Shown: positions 21,601 through 31,630 of the stretch, one piece after another
Layout: every line of letters begins with the position of its first letter
Numbering within the stretch: the first letter of the stretch is position 1
Origin: Glandiceps talaboti
Lineage: Eukaryota > Hemichordata > Enteropneusta > Spengelidae
NCBI RefSeq assembly: GCF_964340395.1
Contig: NC_135559.1
Span: forward strand, 7,194,759-7,258,758
Length of the DNA stretch: 64,000 nt
Reading direction: 5' to 3'
The notes under the pieces: generated by a model
The model's input: the letters and a program-made list of their open reading frames with translations, nothing else
Told to the model about the DNA's origin: nothing
Database searches by the model: none
Position numbers and translations under genes: made by a program

Positions 21601-24600
21601 AAATCTACAGTACTCAATGTCCATAGACCACCAAACACTCAAGAAATGTCCATAGACCACCAAACACTAAAGTTAGTATACTCAATGTCCATAGACCACC
21701 AAACACTAAAGTTAGTACACTCAATGTCCATAGACCACCAAACATTAAAGTTGGTAGTATACTCAATATCCATAGACCACCAAACGCTAAAGTTAGTATA
21801 CTCAATATCTATAGACCACCAAACGCTAAAGTTAGTATACTCAATATCTATAGACCACCAAACACTAAAGTCAGTATACTCAATGTCCATAGACCACCAA
21901 ATGCTAAAGTTAGTGTACTCTATGTCCATAGACCACCAAACGCTAAAGTTAGTGTACTCTATGTCCATAGACCACCAAACGCTAAAGTTGGTATACTCAA
22001 TATCCATAGACCACCAAACACTAAAGTCAGTATACTCAATGTCCATAGACCACCAAACGCTAAAGTTAGTGTACTCTATGTCCATAGACCACCAAACGCT
22101 AAAGTTAGTGTACTCTATGTCCATAGACCACCAAACGCTAAAGTTGGTATACTCAATATCCATAGCAAACACAATTAACCTGTAAGATGCCATAGGAAAT
22201 ATCCTCTAGTGACATAATCGTTCTGAGTTTGATCAATGCAAGTATTTTTATCTGAGTTTAAAAAACTTACAAACTCAGTTTTTGTTAATTTCAGTATTTA
22301 AACAAAATATCCAGCATAATTTTATGATTAATATTTAAGTAACATTTAAATTAGGATTGTTTATGGTGATCAATTTGATAAATGAGTATTAAAATCCACA
22401 TTTTCGTTTTTGTAATTATATTGCAATTAGTGCAATTATAATAATGGGCCATTAACTAATGGTTCCCAAACTGTCAATTACAATCCTATAACATAATATT
22501 TTTAGCCATTTCACATTTAAAAATCTACATGTGCACAGAAAATTCCATTAAATATTAATTCTTTTATTAGTTCTGGAATGAACTTGAACAATGACCATGC
22601 TGATCAAGGTTCCTGTAACTTTAAAGGAATATGACAGGGCTTCATTGTGAGTGCCTATGTGGTCATACTTGGAGTATTTGTAAGTGTACTTGTGATATTT
22701 TCTGCAGTTGAAACAAGTTAAAGGAGAATACCACTCCAAGAAATAAATGCATTTTCATAAACTCTAGGTTCTGGAGAGTCACTTCATGATTTTACATCAT
22801 TACATCAATTACTTGTGATTCAGATATACATCAAGCTGTTGTTATGCCTTTACTATGGTATCTTTGCTATGGGCCAATGCATCATGGGAGTCAGCAGAAA
22901 TAATATATTCATGGTTGCACAATGAATATTCATGACCCATAAGTGCATATTCTCTTCAGTTTAAAACATCTCTCATGAATATTCATTGCACATTTCTCTG
23001 AAATTACAAGCAATTGTAGGTGATGTAACCTCCAGAACCCAGTTTATGAAACTGTCTATATACTGGAGGGGTCTTCCCCTTAAAGTGCAGAAGAAAACAT
23101 AGCAAACATGAGTGCATATATCTTGAGTACTCCCAATGACACTTGCACAACATGGTGTACTATTATACCGGTATGATGAACTGAAACAGCAAATTTTGTA
23201 TCAGTGTTCTCCCAACAATAAAGAAAGCATGCAGCTAACACCGTCCTTGCAACCCACCAAGGCTGTCATATTTTACAGGTTTCTGACATGCTTTAAAAGT
23301 GTACTTTTCAAGTTGCATTGTTGAGACAACCCTACTGTATGCTGATTGTCAATCAATATGCAAATCAGTATGCAAATCAGTATGATAATTATTATTATCA
23401 TGTACATGAGCCACCACATTTACAATCAATCCTGGGGAGATCACTGCATCATCTATGTGTTAACATTATGTCATGTAAATGTTCTGGATCACAGGGTGTT
23501 GACATGGTAGTTTCCACACCATATCGTAAATTGACATTGATCATTACGTAAATCAGGGTATTTCTGTTTTTGCGCATACATCGGATAAGATGCAGATAAA
23601 ACAAGTGATACAAAACATCATTATTACCTCATAGACTTGATCATGTTGGCTTGAGTAATACTGCCAGTTGTTAGAGGTGAAGCTTGAAGAAAAGTCTGAA
23701 AAAATAAAAATTGTAGATGTATATGAATAAACACTTGCACTCACATGTTATGGGGTTCTGTCATAGTCCAGCACAGTACAGTACAGAGCAGTATTGTGCA
23801 GTACAGTAGAGTAGTGCAACAGTACAGGACAGTACAGTACAGAGCAGTATTTTGCAGTACAGTACAAGCAGTGCAACAGTACAGAGCAGTATTGTGCAGT
23901 ACAGTACAATACAGAGCAGTATTGTGCAGTACAGTACAAGCAGTGCAACAGTATAGTACAGTATGGCATGGCATAGACAAGGGGAATGAGACAAGTTTTA
24001 TGCAAAGACACACAATATAATTAGTGTTGGTAATAACTTATCACAGGAGCTGGGATCCCATAACTTGTTTACTGATAGAATGGCTACATGTTATAATGAT
24101 GTGTTAGCTTTACATTATAAATTCCTCAGACATAACAAACTGATAAAAGCGTAACCTGAACCTATATCAGAGGCATCCCCTGTTTTTTTTTTTTTTTTTT
24201 TTATCAATACGCCATATTCTGGTTATAGGAAAGATAAAAGATTTCATGGTTTGGCCACTAGGAGTGCTGTTCACAAGCCATTTGGTGACAGGAAGTGAGG
24301 GCCAGAATACTACTAGTCTAAGAGTATTGTAACATAAAGACAGCAGACAAAAACTACCACTCATTTTCTATGTTGCTCCCACAATACTAGTTTATCAGAG
24401 ACTACCAGTAATCAAAACATGTCTCTCTATTGTAAAACTCTTTTAAGAATACAGATTCTTTCACGCTGCACTTCATATAACCATTGGTCATGTGACAAAA
24501 ATGTTAGCCCTAACTTTACCAAATCTGGTGTGCCATCTAGTGGCAGTTACCTGAGAAATGGTTTGAATTTCGGTAATCTGAATATGGTGTATTAATTGTT

Positions 24601-26670
24601 GTTTTTAGCTTGTTTCATCTTTGTGTGAAGTGTTTCCTTAGCTCACTTCATTCAAGCAAATGCATTGGTATTTTTTCGCAGGTTGTATGACTTACGTGTT
24701 CAATGAGGGCATTCAATTCTTCATTTTCTTGAACTCTAAAGATCCACAGTCCCATACAGAATGCCAAGAAATGAAGGATATCAGATACAATGTACGATGT
24801 AAAGATGTGATAACAGTGTGGAACAAGACTAGCTGACGTATCCCCTGACCATGGTGAAGTAGGTACTGTTTCTACTACATCTACCATGTTAGTGACTGTA
24901 GTTGTTTGGTTGTAAAGTGGATTAATTGAAACCTGGTGACTGTTCTGTGTCGTCAGAGATGGTATTATGGTGACAGCCTATACATAGAGATAAACAATAA
25001 ATGTAAATACACTGGTGGAAATTCAAATATTGTGGTAAACTCATGATGGTTGTTCTCTGTCATGTTGCCACTGGTAATGGTAGTACAGTGATATTCTACC
25101 ATTGAGATAAAAGTGTCCATACATGAGTGGAAAGTCAACTGTTTTTGTAGACTCATGAGTACTAAAATTTTACCAATCCATACAATGTGATCTGTATATA
25201 TACATACCTCATACTGTTTGAATAATGATTTCAGAGATTGACATTTTGAAGGGCCAACACCACACATGGGTGATATTAAGAACCACACATTCTCTCCACA
25301 GAATAGCAGACAGCCACTTCACTTCATCTTGTGTAATTTCTGCCATCCTGGTACAATGTGAAGAATAAACTAAAAGTGTCACCTATCTCACCTTTATTTC
25401 ATCATCAATATTTAGTCCTCCTTGGCAAGCAATGACTGCATAGATATATGCAAATAACAACAATACCACAACAAATATAGGGTAGACGATGTTAATACAT
25501 TTCCATCCGCTAGAATAATAAATAGATTCTCTGCCAAAAGCCCTCCAACCAATCTAAGGAAAGGAGAAGACATTACAAATACACCATGAAATGAAACCAA
25601 AGTAAGCAAGTTTGATGTTTTAGCAATTAGTGCAATTTGGGAGTGCTCTACTGTACATTCATACCATGCTATCAGCCCCCCCCCCCCCCCACCCACCCCA
25701 CCCTGTTCAATTGAGGCTTCTCTGAAATCACACATAATGTATGTCATGTAAAATCATGAAATGATTCTCCAGAATGGATAACTTTATGAAAATGCCCTTA
25801 CATCTTGGTGTGGTATGTGTTCCCCTTTTAAGTTTTCCTGAGGGGAAAAGATGCGGTGAAATGTGATTTTCATACAGGCTCAGCATAGATTCTCCCTGAA
25901 CTAAAGCAACTTGCAATGGTATACTGCTTTGACATCTTGGTAATTAAAGATGTGATTTCATTTCATGTAAACTATTTAATTTCTATCCACTTACGAAAGA
26001 GAGCAACCTCCAATAAGGTCGGAGTACTTGTGATTTGCATCTCCTTAGAGCAGCTGCAGTAGATGGAAGAAGACTTTCCTCGACATCATTGATCTGGAAA
26101 TCAATGCAATAAAGTACAACAGTACAAGAATGCATTTACACTTGTACATGAAACAAAAGTAATAGTTCTCCATAAGTGCTATACCCACTTTAAAAATCTT
26201 TCAAATCAAGATAATACGGTAGTACTAAGGCAAAATGAAAAATATGCTCCAAGAATGAGGTAAAACAGGTAATGAGACTCTGGCTTACAATTTTTGTGTT
26301 CTTACTGAACAAGGTAACAATTGTTGTGAGCACTCTTGTGTGGAGAGCTTCGTGACACGACAACACCATGATCGACAAGTCTTTGGGTTTGGTGTAGAGA
26401 CCTTTTTGAGATAGTAACACCAAGGCAAGTCTCTGGGTTTCCCATATATGGACGTTGTCACATTTTTATTAGCACACACAAACTCATACAGATGGGTTTG
26501 GTTTATATGATTTATATATGACAGAAATAACAAACAGAAGACAAAGTCATATAAAACCAGTATACAGGACATTGGTTTACAGGTTGAAACTGTCATCTGT
26601 TTCTGATAGGTCACAGAGTTTTCCCTGGTAGCTCTACTCTAGTGAAGTAAATTGTTGGAAGCATACTTTC

Positions 26671-26729
<59 letters not shown>

Positions 26730-26796
26730 TTTGTCACAGACTTTTCTCTGAGAGGAGCTCTCCTCTAGTGAAGTAAATTGATGGAAGCATACTTTT

Positions 26797-26835
<39 letters not shown>

Positions 26836-26918
26836 TATATTTATTTATTTATTTGTCACAGACTTTTCTCTGAGAGGAGCTCTCCTCTAGTGAAGTAAAT
26901 TGATGGAAGCATACTTTT

Positions 26919-26953
<35 letters not shown>

Positions 26954-27036
26954 TATATTTATTTATTTATTTGTCACAGACTTTTCCCTGAGAGGAGCTC
27001 TCCTCTAGTGAAGTAAATTGTTGGAAGCATACTTTC

Positions 27037-27071
<35 letters not shown>

Positions 27072-27138
27072 TTTGTCACAGACTTTTCCCTGAGAGGAGC
27101 TCTCCTCTAGTGAAGTAAATTGATGGAAGCATACTTTT

Positions 27139-27169
<31 letters not shown>

Positions 27170-27889
27170 TATATTTATTTATTTATTTGTCAAAGACTTT
27201 TCCCTGAGAGGAGCTCTCCCTCTAGTGCAGTAAATTGATGGAGGCATACTTTTTTATTTATTTATTTGGTCATTTATTTACATATTTAGGTCCTTTTATC
27301 CATAAGCCCGTTTTCCAAAGATGCTCTCATATATCTACTACAAGCTTAGTATCATATTCTAAACTGTTACAGTGAAGACACTTGTCCTGGTTTTCATGAT
27401 CACACAGGATGAACTGGGCAGCTTTGTATGGCAAGAAAGTAGAACAGTAGACTAACTGAACAAAATATACATAATTGTATTCAAGCTAGGGGGTTGGTAC
27501 TAGGGTTAGGTTCAGGCTGGGAATGAGGTTAGACCCCCTAACATAAAGCTAATTTGTATCACTGACAACAAATGACCACAGTTCTACACTTTCCCTCTAT
27601 GGTGAACTGAAATAACTTAGCAAACTCTTGGCCTCTGCTTAGACCAGGAACTAAATTTAGTCAGGGTCATCATAGTTTCCAGACATGTTTATCACTTGTT
27701 AATGATGAAAACAACTCATCTTACCTCTACACGAACTGCACTGCTTGTTGAACTCATAAAAGATGCATCAAGTAACTCTTCCCCAGAGTAAGTAAATGCC
27801 GGTGATGGTGTAGACTGAGCTCCAAACACTGGTTTCCTATCAAATACGCCATCCTCTGTTTTCAGTGTGGAAGACTCCGCCTGTGCCAT
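15560..27889 (-). CDS. seven-transmembrane gustatory-receptor-like (GRL) protein
   Basis: Twelve exons (27725-27889, 25995-26093, 25392-25553, 25208-25291, 24696-24977, 23628-23695, 21115-21225, 20176-20353, 18964-19063, 17778-17884, 16408-16539, 15560-15682) join to 536 codons plus stop with consistent phases (mostly 0). Predicted membrane segments lie near residues 110-131, 227-250, 288-310, 328-350, 405-425, 430-452 and 506-526. The N-terminus is long and hydrophilic. An N-glycosylation site (NQT, residue 193) lies in the TM1-TM2 loop, which is extracellular in the inverted topology of this superfamily. The C-terminus (LDSFLLFM, then a phase-0 intron, then TFTLLILIQT in TM7) follows the insect GR pattern of a late phase-0 intron and a TYhhhhhQF motif, here FT-LLILI-QT. 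GRs are tetrameric ligand-gated cation channels for taste or smell in insects; function outside insects is little known. A different 7TM family is possible. Confidence 0.7.
16408..16539 (-). CDS. GRL penultimate exon
   Basis: 132 bases, phase 0-0, encoding SRLNSTWDKF and EELDSFLLFMGSTKSN. The L-x-x-F-L pattern before TM7 and the phase-0 intron after it fit GR family architecture. Confidence 0.8.
17446..17494. repeat. perfect 36-bp palindrome, CATAGACC family
   Basis: 17459-17494 is self-complementary, starting CATAGACCCTCCACC and ending GGTGGAGGGTCTATG. An extra direct half-copy (CATAGACCCTCCA) precedes it at 17446-17458. Confidence 0.92.
17778..17884 (-). CDS. GRL exon with TM5/TM6
   Basis: 107 bases, phase 1-0. 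It continues with LCLLILNKFTEVLVWIYRG and a second hydrophobic run, CFVVVWVAYLVFLLLQ. Confidence 0.8.
18076..18178. repeat. short inverted repeat in a GRL intron
   Basis: GATATGGGTTTTGTAGAC at the left faces GTCCACAAAACCCATATC at the right, about 70 bases apart. It resembles a small foldback/MITE remnant. Confidence 0.6.
18964..19063 (-). CDS. GRL exon leading into TM5
   Basis: 100 bases, phase 0-1, encoding RVKQAISRLNGPTARMTSLC and then VINFSELTVI. Confidence 0.75.
19095..19233 (+). repeat. two tandem copies of a dispersed ~67-bp repeat
   Basis: Each copy reads AAAGGAAAAGT, a GACTTATTTCTG-type block, TAGTACACTTATATTGATTA and CTGCTATCAA. The same unit recurs at 35353-35414 and as an array at about 49640-50180. 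Confidence 0.85.
19340..19680 (-). mobile_element. LINE reverse-transcriptase C-terminal fragment
   Basis: On the minus strand, 19674 downward reads NRAFSICAPHLWNAFKLPSQ. This matches the RxFSxxAPxLWNxLP signature near the end of CR1/L2-like non-LTR reverse transcriptases. The frame soon meets a TGA, and a poly-A/T run follows. It is a small, broken, 5'-truncated piece in a GRL intron. Confidence 0.68.
20176..20353 (-). CDS. GRL exon with TM4
   Basis: 178 bases, phase 2-0, encoding YVILGVELIGILVMNSINTA and then an amphipathic IDRKLREKTADLRVLMQ segment, as in the cytosolic anchor region of GR proteins. Confidence 0.8.
21115..21225 (-). CDS. GRL exon with TM3
   Basis: 111 bases, phase 2-2, encoding LILIFGGIWILSTLGLHGLF. 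The acceptor and the first 35 or so bases of this exon are repeated four more times upstream in an 83-bp tandem array, and a piece of it seeds a 39-bp minisatellite further upstream. Confidence 0.78.
21191..21605. repeat. 83-bp tandem array (5 units) duplicating a splice acceptor
   Basis: Unit starts are at 21191, 21274, 21357, 21440 and 21523, an exact 83-base period. On the minus strand each unit contains TATCTTTACAG followed by GTTGATTTTGATATTTGGTG, the acceptor and start of the TM3 exon. Copies are nearly identical. Confidence 0.95.
21606..22165. repeat. 39-bp minisatellite, about 14 units, derived from the GRL TM3 exon
   Basis: Plus-strand units contain CCATAGACCACCAAACGCTA and AAGTTAGTATACTCAATGT. 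On the minus strand they contain TTTGGTGGTCTATGGACATT, closely matching the exon's TTTGGTGGTATATGGATATT. The period is a multiple of three, so frames stay open on both strands. Confidence 0.95.
22718..23083. mobile_element. MITE with TTAA-flanked inverted ends (~366 bp)
   Basis: The left end (TTAA then AGGAGAATACCACTCC) and the reverse complement of the right end (TTAA then GGGGAAGACCCCTCC) stay similar inward through TTTCATAAACT and GGTTCTGGAG. TTAA at both ends fits piggyBac-type targets. Single-ended relatives lie at 25741-25835, 28478-28570 and 52571-52670. Confidence 0.7.
23628..23695 (-). CDS. GRL exon, TM2-TM3 loop
   Basis: 68 bases encoding TFLQASPLTTGSITQANMIK. Acceptor TTTTTTCAG, donor GTAATA, phase 0 in and phase 2 out. 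Confidence 0.72.
23769..23965. repeat. GTACAGTACAGAGCAGTATT-type minisatellite
   Basis: Irregular tandem units of about 10-50 bases built from GTACAGTACA, GAGCAGTATT and GTGCAACAGT. Frames on both strands are artefacts. Confidence 0.9.
24696..24977 (-). CDS. GRL exon with extracellular loop and TM2
   Basis: 282 bases, phase 0-0. A Thr/Ser-rich loop with NQT precedes TM2 (SDILHFLAFCMGLWIF). Confidence 0.8.
25208..25291 (-). CDS. GRL exon, TM1-TM2 loop
   Basis: 84 bases encoding NVWFLISPMCGVGPSKC and LFKQYE. The donor GTATGT is good; the acceptor (CTGTGGAGAG) is weaker, and was chosen because it is the phase-0 site that keeps the frame open. Confidence 0.6.
25392..25553 (-). CDS. GRL exon with TM1
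   Basis: 162 bases, phase 0-0. It contains GWRAFGRE, then a hydrophobic stretch (IVYPIFVVVLLLFAYIYAVI). Confidence 0.8.
25741..25835. repeat. solo end of the TTAA MITE family
   Basis: Contains AAAATCATGAAATGATTCTC, CTTTATGAAAATGCC and the terminal TGTTCCCCTTTTAA. Confidence 0.7.
25995..26093 (-). CDS. GRL exon encoding LLPSTAAALRRCKSQVLRPY
   Basis: 99 bases, phase 0-0. The LLPS...LRPYWRLLSF segment just before TM1 resembles the cytosolic lead into TM1 of GR proteins. Confidence 0.75.
26612..27290. repeat. composite tandem repeat of ~110-122 bp with internal (ATTT)n
   Basis: Six units alternate an ATTT array with a block holding GTCACAGACTTTTC, the palindrome GAGAGGAGCTCTCCTC, AGTGAAGTAAATTGATGG and AAGCATACTTT. 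Unit length varies mainly through the ATTT part. It lies in intron 1 of the GRL coding region. Confidence 0.93.
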
Positions 27890-27915
27890 GGCTTAAATTT
27901 TGACAACAGGAAGCA
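27725..27915 (-). CDS. GRL exon with start codon (coding 27725-27889)
   Basis: Acceptor TTTCAG gives 26 bases of 5'UTR and then ATG at 27887-27889 in the context GCCATGG. It encodes a hydrophilic N-terminus of 55 residues beginning MAQAESSTLKTEDGVF, and ends phase 0 at GTAAGA. Confidence 0.75.
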
Positions 27916-28300
27916 CTGAAATGAATGAAGTTTTCCAGTTAGTTTGCTCAGTCAGAACTAAACTTCCAGACCCCCTAGATCACTGTAATTGTTAAAGTTC
28001 TCCTTAGGTCACAATCAAAGTAACACTGTGATTTCCTAAAAGGGAAAGTTGCTAAAAAAATAGAAATCATTTTATGTAAATTTCAACCATGACGCTACCA
28101 TTATTTTATATGGGGAATGCTGTATTGTTATCCACAATGTTGTTCAATGTTCAGATTCTACTGTTTATATCATTGTAACTTTTCTAAAATTTAACACTTA
28201 TGACAAGTGCACCTTTCTGATAATATAACTGTATAGATGTACATCGATGTTAACTACTGAAGCAGCAAACATTACCACAGATATGTACGTGCATTGTGTG

Positions 28301-28402
<102 letters not shown>

Positions 28403-29699
28403 ACATGAATTGAAAATTTGTTTTTACAATACCTCAAGGGACTGGTTACCTTTTGGATGCATGTACAACTTTTACAAACAATTGCAAGTAATTGTAGGTG
28501 ATGTAAAATCATGAAATGACTCTCCAGAACCCATAGTTTATGAAAATACAGTGGTGTACCCCATAATGGGTGTCACCACTAAATAGTTTGCTTTCATATT
28601 TCTTTTAGTTTAACTTCTGCTAATGTACAAAAGGAAGCTTGAGAATCTAACACAATGTAATGCTAATGATTTTGAGTGACTCACATGCTCAATACACCAG
28701 AAAACAATACTTTGCTATGATAATGAAGCATAGAACAAACTGAAATTCCATCAGTTAGGCAATTGTCTCGGTCTTTAGTATTTGCACGGGCCTGTTTACC
28801 ACTCAGTGTACATGTAGATACATTGTTATCTGGTCTGCATAAGCAAGCAATATCACCTTGCCAGCAATATTCAAAGTTCAGGTGATTCTATTGTGACCAA
28901 TGACAATCACAGCTTTTGTAAGAACAATGAGGCATAGACTGCATGTACACAAAGGGTCTATGATTGAGGTGTAACAAAATAGACTAACATCATTATTACT
29001 ACATAGAAAATACAATCTGAATATAACCTTGCATTGTTTGTGCAATCTGATTCAAATCTCACCAAGGAGAACATTCAATTTGCTAATATCAATTATAACT
29101 TACATTCACTGTGCTTGTCCTTTGAGTTCTCTACTGATACTTGATCACAAAACGTGCACTGTAGACATAAACTATAGTAAATATGGCAAGGCATGCTTTC
29201 TCCTTGATCAGATTTTGATCAGATAGTGTGAATGTGAATACAGTGATGTCATATATTGTAAGCTATAAAAGTTTGTGTATTGTTCCACTCTTGTAACTAA
29301 TAACAAAATAACCTTTTCACAGTTTAAAATATCTAACTATTACATTCCTCAATGGAGAGAGAAAAAATACATCAACTAGGTGGTAACTACCAAGTAACAG
29401 CTCTACACAAGTCATCTGATGTGTCAATTCTGTTACCTGAAAAGTTGCTAATAGCTGTGCAGTTACTGTTTTTACACAAGAGGTGTTAGCATCAGTTATT
29501 TTAATCCATCAACACCCCGGGCCCCTCTCTCCACAGACAGGGAAAGGAGCACTCTTTCTGATCACATCTTAGACTTGCCCAAATAACTGTAAGTTTTGTT
29601 TGCTTTCAATAATACGACAACAAAATACATGAATGTAATATTATGAGTGAGATAGCATTGTTGGGGTAGTTAAATGTGGTTTAGGGACAACAACTGTCA

Positions 29700-30215
29700 G
29701 GAAAACTACTAGTTAAAATAATTGTAGCGTTTGTTGTGATTTTGAGTTGTTTTTTTCCTTCTGTTTTATGCTTGTATTTGTTCTGCTGTTTCACTGGAAG
29801 CATTAACACTACAATTCCTGTAATGTTAACACAAATAGATGAGATCGTGCTGAAAACGTGAACGAGATGTCAGCGTACTGCCCATTTCAAAATGCTACAT
29901 GCATTGCTACTTTTGCCGATTTTGATGGGATTGGGGTACATCTGAACATTTCTTGAGTCTTGAAGGCTCCATAATTAACATGATTAATGTTGGAGTTAGA
30001 AAATGTCAGATTTTATGACAGGTAAGATGTAATTTAGCAGAAAAATCCACCCAACTTCAGCTATGATCGCTTCCGTCTATTTGTTTTAACGTTACAGGAA
30101 TTGTAGTGTTTGCTTCTAGTGAAACATCGGAATGAAAAAAAAGTACAAAAAAGAAGATAATCCCCTCAAAATCGCAACAAATGCTACAATTATTGAAGCT
30201 AGATGAAAACTACTT
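29700..30215. mobile_element. foldback element with ~130-160 bp inverted arms
   Basis: The left arm (from about 29705: AATAATTGTAGCGTTTGTTG, later GTTTCACTGGAAGC) matches the reverse complement of the right arm (to about 30210) through to ACAAATAGA on each side. No coding capacity is seen between. A shorter relative lies at 31826-31937. Confidence 0.75.
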
Positions 30216-30681
30216 GTAATAATGTAGTATAGCAATCAAAACTAATATTGTAATATTTGAGAAATAAAAAAATTAAAAAAAATTAACAAACATATATTTA
30301 AACAAATGTATAATGAGTGCGAGTTTAATAGCAACACTCTCAGGCAGGAGTCTGGACGTAAGTGCAATTCTATGTCCTTTTGAAAGTTGTTTGTGTTTAG
30401 ATGTAAATGATCACCCCCCCCCCCCCGACTTTCATAACACAAATAAAGTTACGAAGTTAAGGTCAACAAAAGGAAAGAGTTGAAAACCGAGAGTAAAATG
30501 GTCATTACTGTTATACATATCTGGTAAATGTACCACTGACCAAATGAACGTTTGTCCTTTCGAAATGTAAATAATAACATAGCTGGTCGTACCCCCCCCC
30601 CCCCCATTTGAAACACCCCTTCCTCATATTCGTGTGTAAATATGAGATAATACAAATGGGTGTTACAATTACACCACATAC

Positions 30682-30780
30682 CTGCTGATGACGCACAGGT
30701 GATACACTAGCAAATACGACTATCAGGGCAGAAAACGACGGTGTTAGTTACTACTCTGGGTGTTAATACACTGTTATGTT
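30682..30780 (-). other. probable non-coding first exon of the GRL gene
   Basis: A strong minus-strand donor (CATCAGCAG then GTATGTG) at 30682 lies 2.77 kb upstream of the exon with the start codon, which begins at a good acceptor. The upstream limit is not defined by sequence. Confidence 0.45.
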
Positions 30781-31140
30781 ACCACTGTTCCGAAATGGAA
30801 ATCGTGACGGAGGCCGCCATCTTTAACCTCCGCTTCGAGGTCAAGGAATCTGATCTAGGTCAAATATTTTTCAATAAAACAACCAACTACCTCAAAATTA
30901 CTTCAGAAAATATATTTCAGTTATAACGAAGGAATTATAACAAAGGAAATGTCACAATTCGTAAACTAAAAGAAAAAAATCATGTCGTAAAGCGAAGATA
31001 GTACTTCCGGTATTTCTATCACTTCCCTGATTGGTTGAATGGTTATGACAATAATCCAATCAGAGCCGTCGAACGGTCTCGCTTTTATTTGGCGTGTGTT
31101 TTTTGAAATCTGTGAATAAGATAAGAGTACGGCTTCAATG
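30780..31140. promoter_or_regulatory. divergent promoter region between GRL and cyclin B3
   Basis: About 350-450 bases separate the putative GRL first exon from the cyclin B3 5'UTR. The region holds an inverted CCAAT (ATTGG, 31030-31034), a direct CCAAT (31056-31060) and TTTGAA (31102-31107) downstream of GGCG (31091-31094). CCAAT pairs with a CDE/CHR-like element are typical of G2/M cyclin promoters in animals; use here is inferred. Confidence 0.5.
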
Positions 31141-31251
31141 TTACAGTGTTTTACTCAGTTCTTTCGATAATTTTTACACATTTATAACATCGTATCATCT
31201 CATCTAAGATCTTGAAGCCATAATTTACAAGGCAGAAGCAGATTTTTCCAG
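31140..31251 (+). other. probable cyclin B3 5'UTR exon
   Basis: A donor at 31252 (CCAG then GTAATT) and an acceptor at 31445 (TTTTTTACATTGCAG) would join a leader to the exon with the start codon. The transcription start is not defined by the sequence. Confidence 0.45.
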
Positions 31252-31445
31252 GTAATTTTCCCGTATGTGCATGTTTTGGTGTTCGTTGTTGTTGCTAGTA
31301 CGTTACCGTTTAAAATCCAACATGTAAACAGTATTTTAAATGCTCGATCGTTAACCAAAAGAGACCAATTTACGTTTTCGCAGCGGAATTCGTGTTTCTA
31401 CTGGTTATATATTCGACTAATTTATGGCTTTTTTTTACATTGCAG

Positions 31446-31630
31446 TATATAAGTTTACAAAACAAAGCGTGGACGTGTATTCCATTTATAGAACACATTC
31501 GACCCGTACCCCGGCAAATTCGAATCTTCATATCATCATCATGCCGCTAACAAGACGCACTGCAGGCAACAACCTCGTGAGCGAACCGCTCGGAAGCAAA
31601 CGACTGAAAAGCAATGCCACCTCGAAACAG
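31446..31630 (+). CDS. CCNB3: CCNB3 exon with start codon (coding 31541-31630)
   Basis: ATG at 31541 in the context ATCATCATGC starts MPLTRRTAGNNLVSEPLGSK. The frame is also open upstream to 31424, but that part crosses the 5'UTR acceptor. Donor GTAAGT, phase 0. Confidence 0.85.

Noticed and set aside
21639-22193. 179- and 184-codon frames on both strands
   Set aside because: They come from a 39-bp tandem repeat whose length is a multiple of three; no start context, splice sites or non-repeat coding flank.
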